Assembly (NCBI GenBank): GCA_022484685.1
Contig: JAKVKY010000006.1
Span: forward strand, 16,022-80,021
Reading direction: 5' to 3'
DNA length: 64,000 bases
Source of the DNA: Acidaminococcaceae bacterium
Lineage (GTDB): Bacteria > Bacillota > Negativicutes > Acidaminococcales > Acidaminococcaceae
Both the position numbers and the translations under genes were made by a program. Below the pieces are notes generated by a model. That model saw only the letters and a program-made list of their open reading frames with translations. It was not told the DNA's origin and did not search any database. Below are positions 62,775 through 64,000 of this stretch, piece after piece; positions within the stretch are counted from its first letter, which is position 1; each line of letters starts with the position of its first letter.

Positions 62775-63584
62775 GTGAGGTTTCACGCAAAAGCACTGAC
62801 GGCAGGTATTGCTTTGAGCCTGCTGCTGACTGCAGCCCCGGTGTGGGCGGCAGGTAGTACGGGTGCGGCTAAAACGGTACCCGGCAGGACGGCTGTGACA
62901 TCGCAATATGCCAGCCAGGCCAGCGATGCTTATTTCGTTACTCAGGGAGAAACTTTTGAGAAGGTAAAGTCATTGCTGGAGAGCTTAGCTCCGGCGGTTA
63001 CCGGACTGAACAAACTTAATTATCCCTACGGCATGCGCATGGATAAAACCCTGACGGGAGATTATTTCTACCACGTACAGGCGTATACCAAAAATGACCG
63101 CAAGGTTTTTGGGGATTACCTGGTAGCCAAGGATAACAGTTGTGCCTGGCGGCTGGGAGCTGAACCGGAAGCCCGTTTGATTTACGGCAACACGGAAAAG
63201 CTTATCAAGAAGGCCAAGATTTATTTATTGTCTTCGCGGATTCCTAAAGGCGGCAACGTCGGCGAAGTACGGGTCCGGGTACCGGGTCCGATTCCTTACG
63301 ACCTGCGCGTTACCAGTTTGAACCAGGCGGTAGCCAAAGTAGATGAGAACCAGCATATCGTACCTATTTCTTACGGCAAGGTGGATGTCCTGGCGGACGT
63401 GAAGATTGGCGACAGCACCCGTTCCGAAAAACTGCGCGCCTATGTGGTTGATAAGCAGCAGTGGGAAGAAGAAAGATCTTCTACATCCCGCCCTTCTATT
63501 GGGATTGGTATTGGAATCGGTGGATGGCACCATCACCATGGGGGTATCGACATTGGCATCGGTGGGGTTATATGGGACGAGTAG
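62775..63584 (+). CDS. exported protein of unknown function with Gly/Ile/His-rich end
   Basis: 269 residues from GTG 62775 (GGGAGGTG upstream; TATAAT at 62741-62746). Signal peptide 1-27 ends PVWAAG. The folded part spans about 45-235 (AYFVTQGETFEKVKSLLESL; VFGDYLVAKDNSCAWRLGAE; GEVRVRVPGPIPYDLRVTSL). The tail reads SIGIGIGIGGWHHHHGG and IDIGIGGVIWDE. From about 63461 a second frame is open to 63679 and gives an aromatic, Pro- and Arg-rich tail instead. No family recognised; the GIGIG tail occurs in other secreted proteins. Confidence 0.72.
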   Translation: MRFHAKALTAGIALSLLLTAAPVWAAGSTGAAKTVPGRTAVTSQYASQASDAYFVTQGETFEKVKSLLESLAPAVTGLNKLNYPYGMRMDKTLTGDYFYHVQAYTKNDRKVFGDYLVAKDNSCAWRLGAEPEARLIYGNTEKLIKKAKIYLLSSRIPKGGNVGEVRVRVPGPIPYDLRVTSLNQAVAKVDENQHIVPISYGKVDVLADVKIGDSTRSEKLRAYVVDKQQWEEERSSTSRPSIGIGIGIGGWHHHHGGIDIGIGGVIWDE

Positions 63585-63711
63585 TTCCGCCCCGGATAAT
63601 CGTCAGACACCATCCGGAACCACCACCTCCCGGTGGACCGCAGCGCCCGGCGCCGCCACCACCGCCTCACAGGCGTTAACCTGACAGGAAGGGCTCTTAA
63701 ACATGTACTCA

Positions 63712-63742
63712 AACTGCCCGCCGTAAACTGCGGCGGGCAGTT
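63712..63742 (+). terminator. rho-independent terminator
   Basis: Perfect stem AACTGCCCGCCG / CGGCGGGCAGTT, 7-base loop, followed by four more T. It ends the exported-protein transcript. Confidence 0.88.
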
Positions 63743-63855
63743 TTTTGCGCTTACAGCAGTTGAGGTTTAAAGATTATTTTTGGGTTATATAATAGGAAAG
63801 AAAAAAGGGTGCCCGTAATTTCTGGAAAAAATGTAAAAAAACTTACAAAAAACTG

Positions 63856-63884
63856 TTGACAAGAAATGGAATAGGTGCTAACAT
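63856..63884 (+). promoter_or_regulatory. strong promoter, probably of an rRNA operon
   Basis: TTGACA, 17-base spacer, TAACAT. Confidence 0.7.
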
Positions 63885-64000
63885 AAGGAAGTCGCCTGAA
63901 GCGACGGAACCTTGAAAACTGAATAACAAACCAGATGGATGTGCGGGTCGCACACCTTCCTTGGAAGGTGATGCAACCAAACAAAAGTCAAACAAATAAT
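63885..64000 (+). other. probable rRNA operon leader with boxA-like element
   Basis: The transcript from the preceding promoter carries GTCGCCTGAAGCGAC, then ACCTTGAAAACTGAATAAC, close to the boxA/leader seen before 16S rRNA in Firmicutes, then hairpins GTGCG/CGCAC and ACCTTCC/GGAAGGT. No rRNA sequence is in the window, so an rRNA gene just beyond the right edge is inferred. Confidence 0.65.

Overview
The window is about 64 kb of a roughly 50% GC chromosome around the replication origin. The order jag-yidC-yidD-rnpA-rpmH / oriC / dnaA-dnaN-yaaA-recF-DUF721-remB-gyrB-gyrA, with parA/parB, a noc-like gene, rsmG, mnmG and mnmE on the other side, is the classic Firmicutes origin layout. A 1495-residue type V autotransporter with a C-terminal outer-membrane barrel shows that the cell has two membranes. 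Together these point to a diderm Firmicute (Negativicutes); the large branched-chain amino-acid uptake operon would fit Acidaminococcaceae, but that last step is inference.

Left part (1-24 kb, accessory): the 5' end of a fluoride exporter gene (crcB) behind a fluoride riboswitch; a soluble hybrid histidine kinase; the autotransporter with a divergently placed membrane-bound LuxR-type regulator; an M48 metalloprotease; a DUF362 lipoprotein; a ferredoxin-type aldo/keto reductase; a D,D-carboxypeptidase; a RelB/YoeB toxin-antitoxin cassette flanked by 15-bp direct repeats; an IS3-family (IS150-like) element sitting in the loop of a terminator; a radical SAM protein, a shortened aldo/keto reductase and a TMEM175-like channel; an MFS/HxlR pair; and a LysR-controlled group of two cyclophilin-fold lipoproteins and an exported alpha/beta hydrolase. 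Three long hairpin-forming intergenic repeats lie between 9.8 and 12.6 kb.

Middle (24-32 kb): a leftward operon for branched-chain amino-acid uptake with two substrate-binding lipoproteins, LivH, LivM, LivG, LivF, a CBS-ACT protein and a DUF951 protein, read from one strong promoter through a G-tract-rich leader and an internal terminator hairpin.

Origin (32-53.5 kb): DUF554, ParB, ParA, Noc-like, RsmG, MnmG and MnmE read leftward away from oriC, as do Jag, YidC, YidD, RnpA and L34. DnaA, DnaN, the S4 protein, RecF, a DciA-like protein with an added zinc ribbon, RemB, GyrB, an unknown 102-residue protein, thiamine pyrophosphokinase and GyrA read rightward. DnaA boxes cluster between dnaA and dnaN, with one more upstream of dnaA. 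Two perfect parS sites and one near-perfect site lie nearby.

Right part (53.5-64 kb): a CstA-type transporter, an MFS transporter, a CBS-domain pyrophosphatase, a GH3 lipoprotein, a three-gene FAD oxidoreductase / FAD oxidoreductase / DUF1667 cluster, an exported protein whose end can be read in two frames, and finally a strong promoter and boxA-like leader that should belong to an rRNA operon starting just past the right edge.
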